Shown in pieces: positions 1 to 8,247 of a stretch of DNA of 16,286 nt. The notes under the pieces are model-generated. The model saw only the letters and a list, made by a program, of their open reading frames with translations, did not search any database and had not been told where the DNA came from. Source of the stretch: an uncultured Bacilli bacterium (lineage in GTDB: Bacteria; Bacillota_I; Bacilli_A; RF39; UBA660). Within the stretch, counting starts at the first letter, position 1. Every line of letters starts with the position of its first letter. The position numbers and the translations under genes are program-made. The DNA lies in assembly GCA_944372315.1 (NCBI GenBank), contig CALVYX010000110.1:1-16286 (forward strand), given 5' to 3'.

Positions 1-342
1 GAAACTAATTTTAATTATCTATGTAATTTAGATGAAATAGGCGACGATGAATTTAAACTAAATTCTATATTAAATAATGCATATAGTGAACTAAAAGACT
101 TTTTGGAAAATAGACGTAGTTTTATCCCAGAAGATGATACAAAAGTTTTAATAGACGAGTTATATCGAATAAATATTGAATGTATTGCCACCAAAAATTA
201 TTATAATGATAATACTATTATTTTAAATTCTAAAATCAAAAAATTTCCTAGTAATATAATAGCCAAATTTAAACATCTTTACAAAAGAGAACTATACAAC
301 GACCCAATCGAAGAAGAATTTGAAATATTAAAAAAGAAATAA
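1..342 (+). CDS. LemA family protein, C-terminal part (5' end outside window)
   Basis: The reading frame is open from the first base of the window, so this is the last 113 codons of a longer gene. The TTG at 103 is only an internal codon. The C-terminal segment with YYNDN, then LNSKIKKFPSNIIA, matches the end of LemA proteins, where a helix with YN repeats is followed by I..FPSNIIA. LemA proteins are small bacterial proteins with an N-terminal membrane anchor and a long helical bundle; their exact role is unclear. The family's anchor would lie in the missing part. The tail beyond FPSNIIA is unusually long and charged, about 33 residues ending in EILKKK. It is the only plus-strand gene seen and converges on ung, with stop codons 3 bases apart. 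The family call rests on the motif alone. Confidence 0.72.
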   Translation, partial: ETNFNYLCNLDEIGDDEFKLNSILNNAYSELKDFLENRRSFIPEDDTKVLIDELYRINIECIATKNYYNDNTIILNSKIKKFPSNIIAKFKHLYKRELYNDPIEEEFEILKKK

Positions 343-360
343 AAATTAATCTTTTATTTC
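336..360. terminator. Possible bidirectional terminator between lemA-like gene and ung
   Basis: A perfect 9-bp inverted repeat (GAAATAAAA at 336-344, TTTTATTTC at 352-360) with a 7-base loop spans the stop codons of both convergent genes. The stem is almost all A-T, so it would be weak. It sits where a shared terminator is expected. Confidence 0.35.
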
Positions 361-1011
361 CCAATTAATTGGTTTTAATCCATGTTCTATTAAAAAAGTA
401 TTGGCTTTAGAAAAAGGTTTACTACCAAAAAAGCCATTATATGCTGATAAAGGAGAAGGATGAGCTGATTCTATAATAAAATGTTTTTTATTAGTAATTA
501 GCTCTTTTTTACTTCTTGCATAACTACCCCAAAGAATAAAAACTACTGGGGTATCTTTTTTATTAATAATTTTTATAACTTCATCAGTAAATATTTCCCA
601 TCCTTTTCCTTTGTGAGATGCTGCTTTATCTTTTTCAACAGTAAGTACAGCATTTAAAAGAAGAACTCCTTCTTTAGTCCAAGATACTAAACTACCATTT
701 TTTGGAATAGCATATCCTAAATCATCATGCAATTCTTTAAAGATGTTAACTAATGAAGGTGGTTTTTGAACCCCCTTTTTTACTGAAAAACATAATCCTT
801 CCGCTTGATTTTCTCCATGATATGGATCTTGACCAATAATTACCACTTTAATATCATTAAAAGAAGTATAACGAAATGCATTATAAACTTCATTAATTTT
901 AGGATAAATAGTTTTAGCATTATATTCCTTTAAAACAAATTTTTCTAAATCTTTAAAATAATCTTTATTGTATTCATCTTTTAATAAATTATCCCAGTCA
1001 TTTCCAATCAT
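346..1011 (-). CDS. ung: Uracil-DNA glycosylase, family 1
   Basis: Removes uracil from DNA, starting base-excision repair of deaminated cytosine and misincorporated dUMP. The 221-residue protein has the usual family length. The water-activating motif GQDPYHG is at about residues 60-66, with its catalytic Asp, and the DNA-intercalating HPSPLSA loop is at about 184-190. LLNAVLTV and the FILWGSYA strand are also typical. A longer reading would start at GTG 1020, but the sequence AGGTGA there is a Shine-Dalgarno site 5 bases before ATG 1011, so I place the start at 1011. Transcription probably comes from the symporter gene upstream (stop 1041) or from a nearby TATAAT at 1029-1034 that lacks a good -35 box. 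The same window holds a dUTPase, the other main defence against uracil in DNA, although the two are not in one operon. Confidence 0.97.
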   Translation of the reverse strand: MIGNDWDNLLKDEYNKDYFKDLEKFVLKEYNAKTIYPKINEVYNAFRYTSFNDIKVVIIGQDPYHGENQAEGLCFSVKKGVQKPPSLVNIFKELHDDLGYAIPKNGSLVSWTKEGVLLLNAVLTVEKDKAASHKGKGWEIFTDEVIKIINKKDTPVVFILWGSYARSKKELITNKKHFIIESAHPSPLSAYNGFFGSKPFSKANTFLIEHGLKPINWEIKD

Positions 1012-1040
1012 AAACTTCACCTAAAATCATTATAACATAC

Positions 1041-2318
1041 TTATTTGACTTTGTTTCTTAGTTTAATAATTGCATAGATATTTATGATTCCCATAATAGC
1101 TATAAAAATATCAACAACATTCCATAAAAACATTGAATTTATTATACTACCAATTATCAATAACAATATCGTTATTGTTTTTAAATTTAATATATCTTTA
1201 TTAGAAACTTCTTTTTTTAGAAATTTAAGACTATTTTCTCCATAATAATACCCAGAAATTATGGTAGAAAAGGCAAAAATAAAAATAGTAATCAAAAGAA
1301 GAATTTCACCAAATGGACCCAGATGATAATTCAAAGCATATTGTGTTAATTCAATACCATTAATATTTGAAAATACTATATTATTATAATCACTTAACAT
1401 TATTATTAAAGCAGTTAAAGTACAAAGAACTAAACTCGTAAAATAAATTCCTGCCATTTGAATCATACCTTGGCCTTTGGCATCGTCATTATCAACTGTA
1501 GATGCTGCTATAGCACCGCTACCAATTCCTGCTTCATTTGAAAAGATTCCCCTTTGAAAGCCAATAATAAAAGGAGTAATAAGTCCTAATCCCATCGATT
1601 TATAATTAAAAGCTTCAGTTACAATTAAAGCGAGTATTTTAGGAATTTGATCTATACTTATTACTAATATATAACAAGACATTACTACATAGAGTATACC
1701 TATAAATGGCATTATTTTAGAAGAAACATCAATTATTCCTTTTACACCTTTAAAAATAACTAATCCTGTTATGAGAGCTACTATAATTCCTGTAATTATG
1801 GGAGAAATTCCAATTAAATTACTAAATGATTTAGAAATAGTATTAGATTGAATAGTTAAAAAACCAAATATATAACAAATAATAATTAAAATTGAATACA
1901 ATTTAGCTAATTTTTCTTTTTTTAATCCTTTAGAAATGTAATAAGAAGGTCCTCCTTGATTAAAACCATCTTTCCTTTCATGATATAATACTCCTAAAAA
2001 ACTTTCAACATAAGCGTTTGGTATCACAATTAAAGTTGATATCCACATCCAAAATATTGTTCCCGGTCCTCCAACATAAATAGCTAAAGCTATTCCCGCT
2101 AATGAACCGACTCCTATTCTTGCAGCAAGAGTTAACATCAAAGTATTAAACGGAGAGACTTTTTCATTTTTTGAACTTTTAAATCCTTTAATCATTTCCT
2201 TTATATTAAATTGAATAAAACAAAGTTTTTTACTAAAATAAAGTCCGCTGCTAATTAACAGTATTGTAGTAATCCCCCATACTAGTTTATTTATTTCTGT
2301 TAAAATAATAATCACCAA
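1041..2318 (-). CDS. Sodium:alanine/glycine symporter (AGCS family)
   Basis: An integral membrane transporter that takes up alanine or glycine with Na+ (or H+). The roughly 425-residue protein is mostly hydrophobic with about 10-11 membrane segments. Diagnostic stretches are PFNTLMLTLAARIGVGSLAG followed by GGPGTIFWMW, and the family signature QRGIFSNEAGIGSGAIAAS. The usual GTGN of the first motif reads GVGS here, so substrate or cation preference could differ. The start is uncertain: in-frame TTG 2318 and GTG 2315 have no Shine-Dalgarno site before them. A GGTGA sits 5 bases before an in-frame ATT at 2304-2306, the same spacing as the M23 gene's site to its ATG. The gene follows the rlmH terminator, and no clear promoter is visible in the short gap. 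Confidence 0.92.
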   Translation of the reverse strand: MVIIILTEINKLVWGITTILLISSGLYFSKKLCFIQFNIKEMIKGFKSSKNEKVSPFNTLMLTLAARIGVGSLAGIALAIYVGGPGTIFWMWISTLIVIPNAYVESFLGVLYHERKDGFNQGGPSYYISKGLKKEKLAKLYSILIIICYIFGFLTIQSNTISKSFSNLIGISPIITGIIVALITGLVIFKGVKGIIDVSSKIMPFIGILYVVMSCYILVISIDQIPKILALIVTEAFNYKSMGLGLITPFIIGFQRGIFSNEAGIGSGAIAASTVDNDDAKGQGMIQMAGIYFTSLVLCTLTALIIMLSDYNNIVFSNINGIELTQYALNYHLGPFGEILLLITIFIFAFSTIISGYYYGENSLKFLKKEVSNKDILNLKTITILLLIIGSIINSMFLWNVVDIFIAIMGIINIYAIIKLRNKVK

Positions 2319-2351
2319 TTAATTTTATTAAAATATATATTAAAATATGAA

Positions 2352-2375
2352 AAAAGTGATGATTTCATCACTTTT
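2352..2375 (-). terminator. Rho-independent terminator of the pde-rplI-dnaB-rlmH operon
   Basis: A 10-bp perfect stem (AAAAGTGATG at 2352-2361, CATCACTTTT at 2366-2375) has a 4-base loop and is followed on the minus strand by a T-rich tract. The rlmH stop codon lies inside the hairpin. Confidence 0.82.
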
Positions 2376-2829
2376 ATTTATGATATTCTTCATTGTTATT
2401 TATTTTAAAAACCCTATATATTTGTTCCAATAACATTACTCTAAATAGTTGGTGTGGAAAAGTTAAATCTGAAAATGATAATTTATAATTAGCAAGATTT
2501 TTTATATTATCTGACAAACCATAAGAAGATCCTATAATAAATGTAATATTACTATAATTATTAAATATAGAATCTATTTTTTTTGCCAAATCAAATGAAT
2601 TAATTTTATTTCCAGCTATTTCTAAAGTGATAACATAATCTTTCTTGTCAATTAATTTTATTATTTGTTCTTCTTCTTTTTTCAAAATATTAGCAATATT
2701 TCCTATATTTATATCATCAACTTCCATTATTTCAATTTTAGTATATTTACTAATTCTTTTATAATACTCATAAATAGCATCTTTTAAATAATTTTCTTTT
2801 AGTTTTCCCACGCATATAATTTTTATCAT
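2374..2829 (-). CDS. rlmH: 23S rRNA pseudouridine-1915 N3-methyltransferase RlmH
   Basis: SPOUT-class methyltransferase that uses S-adenosylmethionine to methylate pseudouridine 1915 in helix 69 of 23S rRNA on assembled 70S ribosomes. The 151-residue protein is close to the usual 155-160. The C-terminal knot shows FIIGSSYGLSD (SAM-binding loop), then LSFSDLTFPHQLFRVMLLEQ and the characteristic ending with YHK at the C terminus. Its ATG directly follows the walJ stop codon, with a GAGGT ribosome site inside walJ, so the two are translationally linked. It is the last gene of the six-gene operon. In Bacillus this gene (rlmH/ydyA-type orfX) also lies near walJ close to the replication origin. Confidence 0.96.
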   Translation of the reverse strand: MIKIICVGKLKENYLKDAIYEYYKRISKYTKIEIMEVDDINIGNIANILKKEEEQIIKLIDKKDYVITLEIAGNKINSFDLAKKIDSIFNNYSNITFIIGSSYGLSDNIKNLANYKLSFSDLTFPHQLFRVMLLEQIYRVFKINNNEEYHK

Positions 2830-3591
2830 TTATACCTCTATCATTTCCGTTTCTTCATTTTGATGCGTAACAATCATTTCATAATTATTAAATTCCGAAT
2901 TTATTAATTCATCTTTTACTTGTTCTAAAGCTAAATCATAAGTATTATTATTTTCGCTAATATGAGCTAAAAATATATATTTAGTATCGATTCCAATTAC
3001 TTTAGATAAGTATTTACCTGTATAACGATTAGATAAATGACCTTTATCACTTATGACCCTTTGTTTCAAATGATAAGGATATGGGCCATTCATCAGCATT
3101 TCTTCATCATGATTAGTCTCTATGACATAGATATTTTTATTTAATGTTAATTTATGATATTTTTTATTTATATATCCAGTATCAGTAATATATACCATCG
3201 ATGTGCCTTTATTTTCAATAACAAATCCATAGGACATAACATCATGAGAAGTTTCCATAAGTAATATATTAATATCTCCTATTTCAAAATTCTCATTAAT
3301 TACAATAATAGACTCAATAGGAATTATTTTTATTAAATCATAAAGAAGTTGTGGTGTAGCATAAACTTTTAGCCCATATTTTTTTACTATTTGTACTAAC
3401 CCTTTAATATGATCACTATGAGTATGAGAAATTAATACTCCATCTAAAGTATTTATATCAATACCCTCTGATTCTAGACTATTTTTTATATGTATCGCTG
3501 TTACACCCGCATCAATCAAAATCTTGGTAGTACTACTCATTACTAAAGTACAATTTCCTTTAGAACCACTTGCTATTATTTTAACTTTCAT
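2830..3591 (-). CDS. walJ: WalJ/YycJ metallo-beta-lactamase-fold hydrolase
   Basis: A soluble metal-dependent hydrolase of the YycJ/VicX group, linked in other Firmicutes to the WalRK regulon and to co-ordination of cell division with DNA replication; a 5'-3' exonuclease activity has been reported for family members. The 253-residue protein has the metal-binding HTHSDH motif at residues 56-61, an N-terminal ASGSKGNCT strand typical of this group, and a DTGY metal ligand region in the middle. The ATG overlaps the stop of the peptidase gene by one base (TAATG), so translation is coupled. WalR, WalK, YycH and YycI, which normally precede yycJ, are absent here; a cell-wall peptidase occupies that position instead. 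Confidence 0.93.
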   Translation of the reverse strand: MKVKIIASGSKGNCTLVMSSTTKILIDAGVTAIHIKNSLESEGIDINTLDGVLISHTHSDHIKGLVQIVKKYGLKVYATPQLLYDLIKIIPIESIIVINENFEIGDINILLMETSHDVMSYGFVIENKGTSMVYITDTGYINKKYHKLTLNKNIYVIETNHDEEMLMNGPYPYHLKQRVISDKGHLSNRYTGKYLSKVIGIDTKYIFLAHISENNNTYDLALEQVKDELINSEFNNYEMIVTHQNEETEMIEV

Positions 3592-5054
3592 TATAGAAAA
3601 CGCCTCGGATTTACAGAAACTCCGCCTAAGAATGGATATCCATAATATATTGCAAAATGTAAATGAACTCCAGTAGCAAATCCAGAATCACCCATAGTTC
3701 CTATTAATTGACCACCTTCAACTATTTGGCCTTTTGATACTCTAATACTATCCATATGGGCATAAACAGAATAATAACCATTATTATGATCAATATATAC
3801 ATAATTACCATTAGTACCAGTATAACCAGCTTGTACTACCACACCGTTATTAGCAGCATATATTGGTGAACCACGCCCTGTACCAGAAATATCAAGACCC
3901 TCATGTAATTTTCCCCAACGCCATCCATATGTACTAGAAATAATATATGGTCTTGCTGTAGGCCAGAACCATAATTGTAAATTTCCAACTCCTGAAACTT
4001 GTTTTTGACCTCTAACTATTATTTTACTAACCATTGGTTTTATTTCTTCTGTACTAACAGGAAGTGCTTCTATAATATCACCATTAACTTTTTTAATTTT
4101 TCTTGTAACTCGATTGACTCCATCAACACCCTCTTGTTTTACAATTTCTGTTCCTATTGCTAAAGTTGGATCATCTTCATATATTGTTGTATAATGGTTA
4201 TCTTCCACTGATACAACATGATCTTCTTCTACCAATCTAAAGGCTGGTTTAATAATGCCAAGAGTTACTTCTTGCCCAGGATATAATAAATTATCAGCAC
4301 TATTAAATTGTTCATTAGCAATCAAAAACTCCCCTACAGATAACTTATTATTAAATGATACTGTTTCAATCGTATCTCCTTCTTTTACAGTATACTTTTG
4401 TTGTTCCTCTAAAGTCCCAAACAATAAATATTTACTTAAATCTTCAACTGTTAAAAAAATTTGATCTTTAATAGAAATATTTGCTTCTTTAACGATAATA
4501 TCATTTTGTAAATAAATATCTTCTATTAAAGTCCCTTCATCTGTAATTTCTTCTTGTTGATCGTTTAAGAATTTTTGATAACTTTCATCATCAACGAATG
4601 CACCAATCGCATTATCAACAGCATCTACAAAAATGTCCTTATCTAAAACATTAACACTAACATCTTCAGTCTGTTTAGTACCTTCTTCAGTCATTTCTTC
4701 GACACCTTTAATAGTTATCTTATATCCTTTTATCGTAAAAGAAGATTTATCTTTAATTTCATCATAAATAGCTGCAGCGCTTTGCACTTTCTCGTTATAA
4801 GTTACTTCTTTAACAATATCCAAATTGTTTGGTATATATACACTATCAACATTATATTGATTTTTAATAGTTTCTTCTTCTTCATTGATATAGTCTTCTA
4901 ATTCAGCTTTAGAATATATAAGACCTATTGATTTACCATCCAAATAAACTCTATAAACTTCCTGTGGATCAGAAGCAGTACTAGAATTAAATAAGAAAAC
5001 ACTAGAACTCATTATTAATGCTATTATAGTATACAAAATTGTCTTAGGATTCAT
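3591..5054 (-). CDS. Membrane-anchored LysM-G5-M23 cell-wall endopeptidase
   Basis: Predicted extracellular peptidoglycan endopeptidase. Order in the 487-residue protein: an N-terminal hydrophobic segment (about residues 5-23; signal or anchor), an acidic region of roughly 190 residues, LysM (about 220-267, KYTVKEGDTIE... to YPGQEVTL), G5 domain (about 275-350, with TRKIKKVNGD and KIIVRG), and a C-terminal M23 domain (about 370-487). Zinc ligands are all visible: HEGLD (H384, D388) and HLHF (H464/H466), plus the YAH catalytic histidine near 433. The GTG at 5063 would give a longer form, but AAGGTGA is a ribosome site 5 bases before ATG 5054, one base after the dnaB stop. LysM and G5 bind peptidoglycan sugars. 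It likely opens cross-links for growth or division, co-expressed with replication genes. Confidence 0.93.
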   Translation of the reverse strand: MNPKTILYTIIALIMSSSVFLFNSSTASDPQEVYRVYLDGKSIGLIYSKAELEDYINEEEETIKNQYNVDSVYIPNNLDIVKEVTYNEKVQSAAAIYDEIKDKSSFTIKGYKITIKGVEEMTEEGTKQTEDVSVNVLDKDIFVDAVDNAIGAFVDDESYQKFLNDQQEEITDEGTLIEDIYLQNDIIVKEANISIKDQIFLTVEDLSKYLLFGTLEEQQKYTVKEGDTIETVSFNNKLSVGEFLIANEQFNSADNLLYPGQEVTLGIIKPAFRLVEEDHVVSVEDNHYTTIYEDDPTLAIGTEIVKQEGVDGVNRVTRKIKKVNGDIIEALPVSTEEIKPMVSKIIVRGQKQVSGVGNLQLWFWPTARPYIISSTYGWRWGKLHEGLDISGTGRGSPIYAANNGVVVQAGYTGTNGNYVYIDHNNGYYSVYAHMDSIRVSKGQIVEGGQLIGTMGDSGFATGVHLHFAIYYGYPFLGGVSVNPRRFL

Positions 5055-5055
5055 A

Positions 5056-6402
5056 TTAATCACCTTGTCCCTCTTTTTGATAACTTAAAAACGTCGATGT
5101 ATCTCTTTTAAATAATAATTCTATTGTTGCTGTTGGGCCATTACGATGCTTAGCAATAATAAATTCACTAATACTAGTATTAGCATCAATTGCTTTTTCT
5201 TTGTTATAATAATCATCACGATATAAAAACGCTACAATATCCGCATCTTGTTCAATAGATCCTGATTCTCTTAAGTCACTCATGATTGGTCTTTTGTTCT
5301 CACGAGCATCTACTGCGCGTGATAATTGAGCTAATGCTACTACTGGAACATTTAGTTCCATAGCCATTGTTTTTAATGATCTGGAAATATCTGATACCTC
5401 TTGTTGTCTATTTGCTCCATAATTAGTAGAAGAAGAAATTAACTGTAAATAGTCAATAATTACTATGCCCAATCCTTCTTCACTACTAGCTAATCTTCTA
5501 CATTTAGATCTTATTTCACCAATGGTAATACCTGGAGTATCATCCATATACATTTTGGCATCAGATAATTGGCTTACTGCTTCGTTTACCCTTTTCCAGT
5601 CATCATTCATAAGTTTGCCTGTTGCCAACTTTTTTCCTTCTATTTGACCAAGAGAACTTAACATTCTAGAAGCCAATTGTTCTGCTCCCATTTCCATATT
5701 AAAAAGAGCTACAGTTTTATTCGTATTAATAGCAATATTAGTTGCTAGATTTAGAGCAAAAGCTGTTTTACCCATTGCTGGGCGAGCAGCAATAATAATT
5801 AATTGATTTCCTTGAAGACCAGTCGTAATATTATCAATATCATACCATCCAGTAGGAATACCTGTTATATCGCCTTTTAAAGCAGCCAATTTTTCTAAAT
5901 TAGCTTGCGTAGAGTCTAAAACTTCTCTTATTGTTTTAAATTCTGTTGAACGTCTATTTTTTACAATTCCTAAAATTTTTCTTTCTGCTTCATCTAAAGT
6001 CTCATTAACATTACCAAAAGATTGATAAGCATTTGTAGTAATATCTGTTGAAACTTCAATTAATCGTCTTAATATAGCGGCATCTTCAACTAATTTGATA
6101 TAATATTCAACGTTAGCAGCAGTAGGTACACTTTCTAATACCTCTGATAAATATTCGACTCCTCCTACTTCATTTAGTAAATTCTTACTCTTTAATTCTG
6201 AAGTTATTGTAGTTAAATCAATCGGTTTTTTGTTTTCACTCATTTCTTTAATTGTATCAAAAATTAAAGCGTTGTTATGATAATAAAAGCTTTCTTTAGT
6301 AAGAGTTTCACATGCCTTTTCTAATGCATATTTAGATAAAAACATTGAGCCAATTACTGATTGTTCTGCTTCAAAATTACTAGGTACATTTTTGTTAGGC
6401 AT
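5056..6402 (-). CDS. dnaB: Replicative DNA helicase DnaB (Bacillus DnaC)
   Basis: Hexameric 5'-3' helicase that unwinds DNA at the replication fork. The 448-residue protein has the all-helical N-terminal domain (about 1-150, starting with NFEAEQSVIGSMF), a linker, and a RecA-type motor. Walker A is ARPAMGKT (206-213), Walker B is VIIDYLQL (314-321), and the KHRNGPTATIELLF segment near the C terminus carries the arginine finger. A perfect AGGAGGTGA precedes ATG 6402. It follows rplI by 11 bases, the classical rplI-dnaB pair of Firmicutes. No intein or insertion is present. Confidence 0.98.
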   Translation of the reverse strand: MPNKNVPSNFEAEQSVIGSMFLSKYALEKACETLTKESFYYHNNALIFDTIKEMSENKKPIDLTTITSELKSKNLLNEVGGVEYLSEVLESVPTAANVEYYIKLVEDAAILRRLIEVSTDITTNAYQSFGNVNETLDEAERKILGIVKNRRSTEFKTIREVLDSTQANLEKLAALKGDITGIPTGWYDIDNITTGLQGNQLIIIAARPAMGKTAFALNLATNIAINTNKTVALFNMEMGAEQLASRMLSSLGQIEGKKLATGKLMNDDWKRVNEAVSQLSDAKMYMDDTPGITIGEIRSKCRRLASSEEGLGIVIIDYLQLISSSTNYGANRQQEVSDISRSLKTMAMELNVPVVALAQLSRAVDARENKRPIMSDLRESGSIEQDADIVAFLYRDDYYNKEKAIDANTSISEFIIAKHRNGPTATIELLFKRDTSTFLSYQKEGQGD

Positions 6403-6413
6403 GACTTCACCTC

Positions 6414-6854
6414 CTATTTTTGTAGTTTAACTTTTATTTTAGCGAAAATATCCTTATATAAATTTATTTTAACATCATGATATCCTAAACTAGATATAGT
6501 ATGATCAAATTCTATTTGTTTTTTATCAACATTATAACCTTTATTTTCTAATTCATCTTTAATTTGTTTAGGACTAATACTCCCAAAAACGCGATCATCT
6601 TTTCCAGTTTTAACAGTAAAATCAAGTTCAATCTTTTCAAGTTTCTCTTTCATTTTTTTTGCTTCTTCACGTGATTTAGCATCATTTTGGCGTTGTTCTT
6701 CACATTCACGATTATATTTACTTAAACTACTTTCAGTAAGTTGAACGGCATAATTATTTTTTATTAAAAAATTTTTTGCGTATCCATCTTTTACTTCTTT
6801 AATATCTCCTTTTTTACCTTGTCCTCTTAAATCTTTCGTAAATATTACTTTCAC
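6414..6854 (-). CDS. rplI: 50S ribosomal protein L9
   Basis: Two-domain ribosomal protein that binds domain V of 23S rRNA. The N-terminal domain reads KVIFTKDLRGQGKKGDIKEV, followed by DGYAKNFL, both hallmark L9 sequences; a charged helix links it to the C-terminal domain. I choose GTG 6854 (146 residues) over ATG 6860: the AGGAGG site is only one base before the ATG but seven bases before the GTG, and the resulting start MKVIFTKD matches the usual L9 N terminus. It lies 17 bases after the phosphodiesterase gene and 11 before dnaB. Confidence 0.96.
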   Translation of the reverse strand: MKVIFTKDLRGQGKKGDIKEVKDGYAKNFLIKNNYAVQLTESSLSKYNRECEEQRQNDAKSREEAKKMKEKLEKIELDFTVKTGKDDRVFGSISPKQIKDELENKGYNVDKKQIEFDHTISSLGYHDVKINLYKDIFAKIKVKLQK

Positions 6855-6871
6855 AACCATCCCTCCTCGAG

Positions 6872-7840
6872 TTATAAAATTTTTATAATATTTAATATTT
6901 CATTTTCCACTTTGTTAACTGTAGTATTATTTAATTTAACAGCAGCTTCATGAATATCTCCTCCGCCTCCAAGCATTCCTAATACTTGTCCGACATTGAG
7001 CTTCCCCATAGATCTAGCACTTACACCAATTTTATCTTTATCAATTCTAGCTACTACAAAAGATGCTTCTATTTTATTAAACAATAATAGTGTATCTGCA
7101 GTTTTTGCAATTTCTTCACGTCTAAATATTTCGTTTTGTGGTCCCTTAGTTATAGCAATGTTATTAATTATTTTTACATTAGTAATCATCTTTTGCCTTT
7201 TTATATATTTTTTTAAATCTTGTTTTAATAAATATTGGACTTTAGTAGGTTTAGCACCACAAGTAGTAAGATAATAAGAATAATAAAAAGTATTACTATC
7301 TGTTTTTAAAACATAATTATTAGTATCTAAAATAATACCTGACAATAAAATTGTAGCTAAATAACTATCAATCACAAAATCATTTAATTTAAGAAACTCT
7401 GTCATCATTTCACATGTACTAGATGCATCATTATCAATTATTAATAGTGAATCATATATTGTTCCATCACCTTCACCATGATGATCTACAACTATTTTAT
7501 TATCAAAGGCACTATTCAAATTATCATTTTGTAGCAAATAATCTTTATTAGTATCTAAAATAATCAATAAACTGTCGTGGTTTTTTAATTTAATAGCATG
7601 TTCTCCTTTAATAAACTTGATAGTATTAGATAGTTCTTTAATTACTTTAGCTACTGCTTTTTCTGTTCTAACATCATCAACAATAAAATAAACCTCACTT
7701 TTCTTAGCAGAAACATAACTATACATAGATAAGCATGCACCTAATGCATCTAGATCTAAATCCTTATGACCAACTACAAATATACTAGATGCCTCTTCGA
7801 TTAATTTATTAATTTTTTTATATTGATCTATAATTTTCAT
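6872..7840 (-). CDS. Stand-alone DHH/DHHA1 phosphodiesterase in the gdpP position (c-di-AMP or pApA hydrolase)
   Basis: A 322-residue soluble protein equal to only the catalytic half of GdpP. The DHH domain carries H25, D29 and D31 (GHKDLDLDALG), D96, the DHH triad at 119-121 and D172, so all metal ligands appear intact. The DHHA1 domain follows from about 215. The order pde-rplI-dnaB is the Firmicute gdpP-rplI-dnaB order, but GdpP there is about 650 residues with two membrane helices, a PAS-like domain and a degenerate GGDEF domain; none is present. An AGGAGG site before ATG 7840 and a promoter just upstream show it is a complete gene, not a fragment. The substrate-loop motif, normally GGGGH, reads GGGGD (291-295) with a His two residues on. 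Family knowledge suggests hydrolysis of c-di-AMP (GdpP-like) or pApA (Pde2-like); sequence alone does not decide. Confidence 0.88.
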   Translation of the reverse strand: MKIIDQYKKINKLIEEASSIFVVGHKDLDLDALGACLSMYSYVSAKKSEVYFIVDDVRTEKAVAKVIKELSNTIKFIKGEHAIKLKNHDSLLIILDTNKDYLLQNDNLNSAFDNKIVVDHHGEGDGTIYDSLLIIDNDASSTCEMMTEFLKLNDFVIDSYLATILLSGIILDTNNYVLKTDSNTFYYSYYLTTCGAKPTKVQYLLKQDLKKYIKRQKMITNVKIINNIAITKGPQNEIFRREEIAKTADTLLLFNKIEASFVVARIDKDKIGVSARSMGKLNVGQVLGMLGGGGDIHEAAVKLNNTTVNKVENEILNIIKIL

Positions 7841-7866
7841 AAACCTCCTGGCAAAACCCCAATATA

Positions 7867-7895
7867 ATTATACATCAAAAATAATATTATGTCAT
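7867..7895 (-). promoter_or_regulatory. Sigma-A promoter of the pde-rplI-dnaB-M23-walJ-rlmH operon
   Basis: On the minus strand ATGACA (7890-7895), a 17-base spacer and TATAAT (7867-7872) give 5/6 and 6/6 consensus matches. The leader to ATG 7840 would be about 20 bases, and includes AGGAGG. Confidence 0.72.
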
Positions 7896-7919
7896 TAATA
7901 TCCGCCTTCTTTTCACATA

Positions 7920-7956
7920 AAAAATATGATAAACAATGATTATTTATCATATTTTT
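7920..7956 (-). terminator. Terminator of yabP-yabQ
   Basis: A 14-bp perfect stem (7920-7933 with 7943-7956) with a 9-base loop directly follows the yabQ TAG codon. On the minus strand the right arm ends in five T's. The stem is AT-rich but long. Confidence 0.7.
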
Positions 7957-8247
7957 CTATAAAGTTTCTAAGCGATATTTTCTAATAACTTTAGTTTTGA
8001 TATTACCAATTACAAAACCTATTATCATGATAATAATAAAATATAAATGAATAATTCCATTATTAATCATTCTTAAAATTGCAAAATACAACAAAGTATT
8101 TATTACTACAAATATTAAATTAGTTATAATTCTAAATATTAATTTTCCATTAAATAAATGTTTATAAAACAGATTAAACATAAGAGCAAAGAACATTCCA
8201 AAAACTAAAGAAAAAATTAATGATTGAATTTGAATTTCTAAATTCAC
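7957..8247 (-). CDS. yabQ: Sporulation protein YabQ-like membrane protein
   Basis: A 96-residue protein with three likely membrane helices (about 8-28, 37-58 and 64-83) and a basic C-terminal tail. The pattern of an amphipathic start, then NLIFVVINTLLYFAI with a downstream NGIIHLYF motif, is that of YabQ, which in Bacillus subtilis localises to the membranes around the forespore and is needed for spore cortex formation. It begins at GTG 8247, overlapping the yabP stop (TAGTG), so it is coupled to yabP. The pairing with YabP strongly supports the call because sequence conservation in this small membrane protein is low. In Bacillus the pair precedes divIC; here it is followed by a terminator. 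Confidence 0.82.
   Translation of the reverse strand: MNLEIQIQSLIFSLVFGMFFALMFNLFYKHLFNGKLIFRIITNLIFVVINTLLYFAILRMINNGIIHLYFIIIMIIGFVIGNIKTKVIRKYRLETL

Noticed and set aside
4255..4464. Plus-strand ORF of 69 codons
   Set aside because: It lies opposite the M23 peptidase gene, has no ribosome site and the composition of an antisense shadow.
6855..6860. ATG start of rplI at 6860
   Set aside because: The AGGAGG is only one base away, too close; GTG 6854 has proper spacing and the usual L9 N terminus.
6996..7274. Plus-strand ORF of 92 codons
   Set aside because: It is antisense to the conserved DHH phosphodiesterase gene with no ribosome site and no recognisable product.
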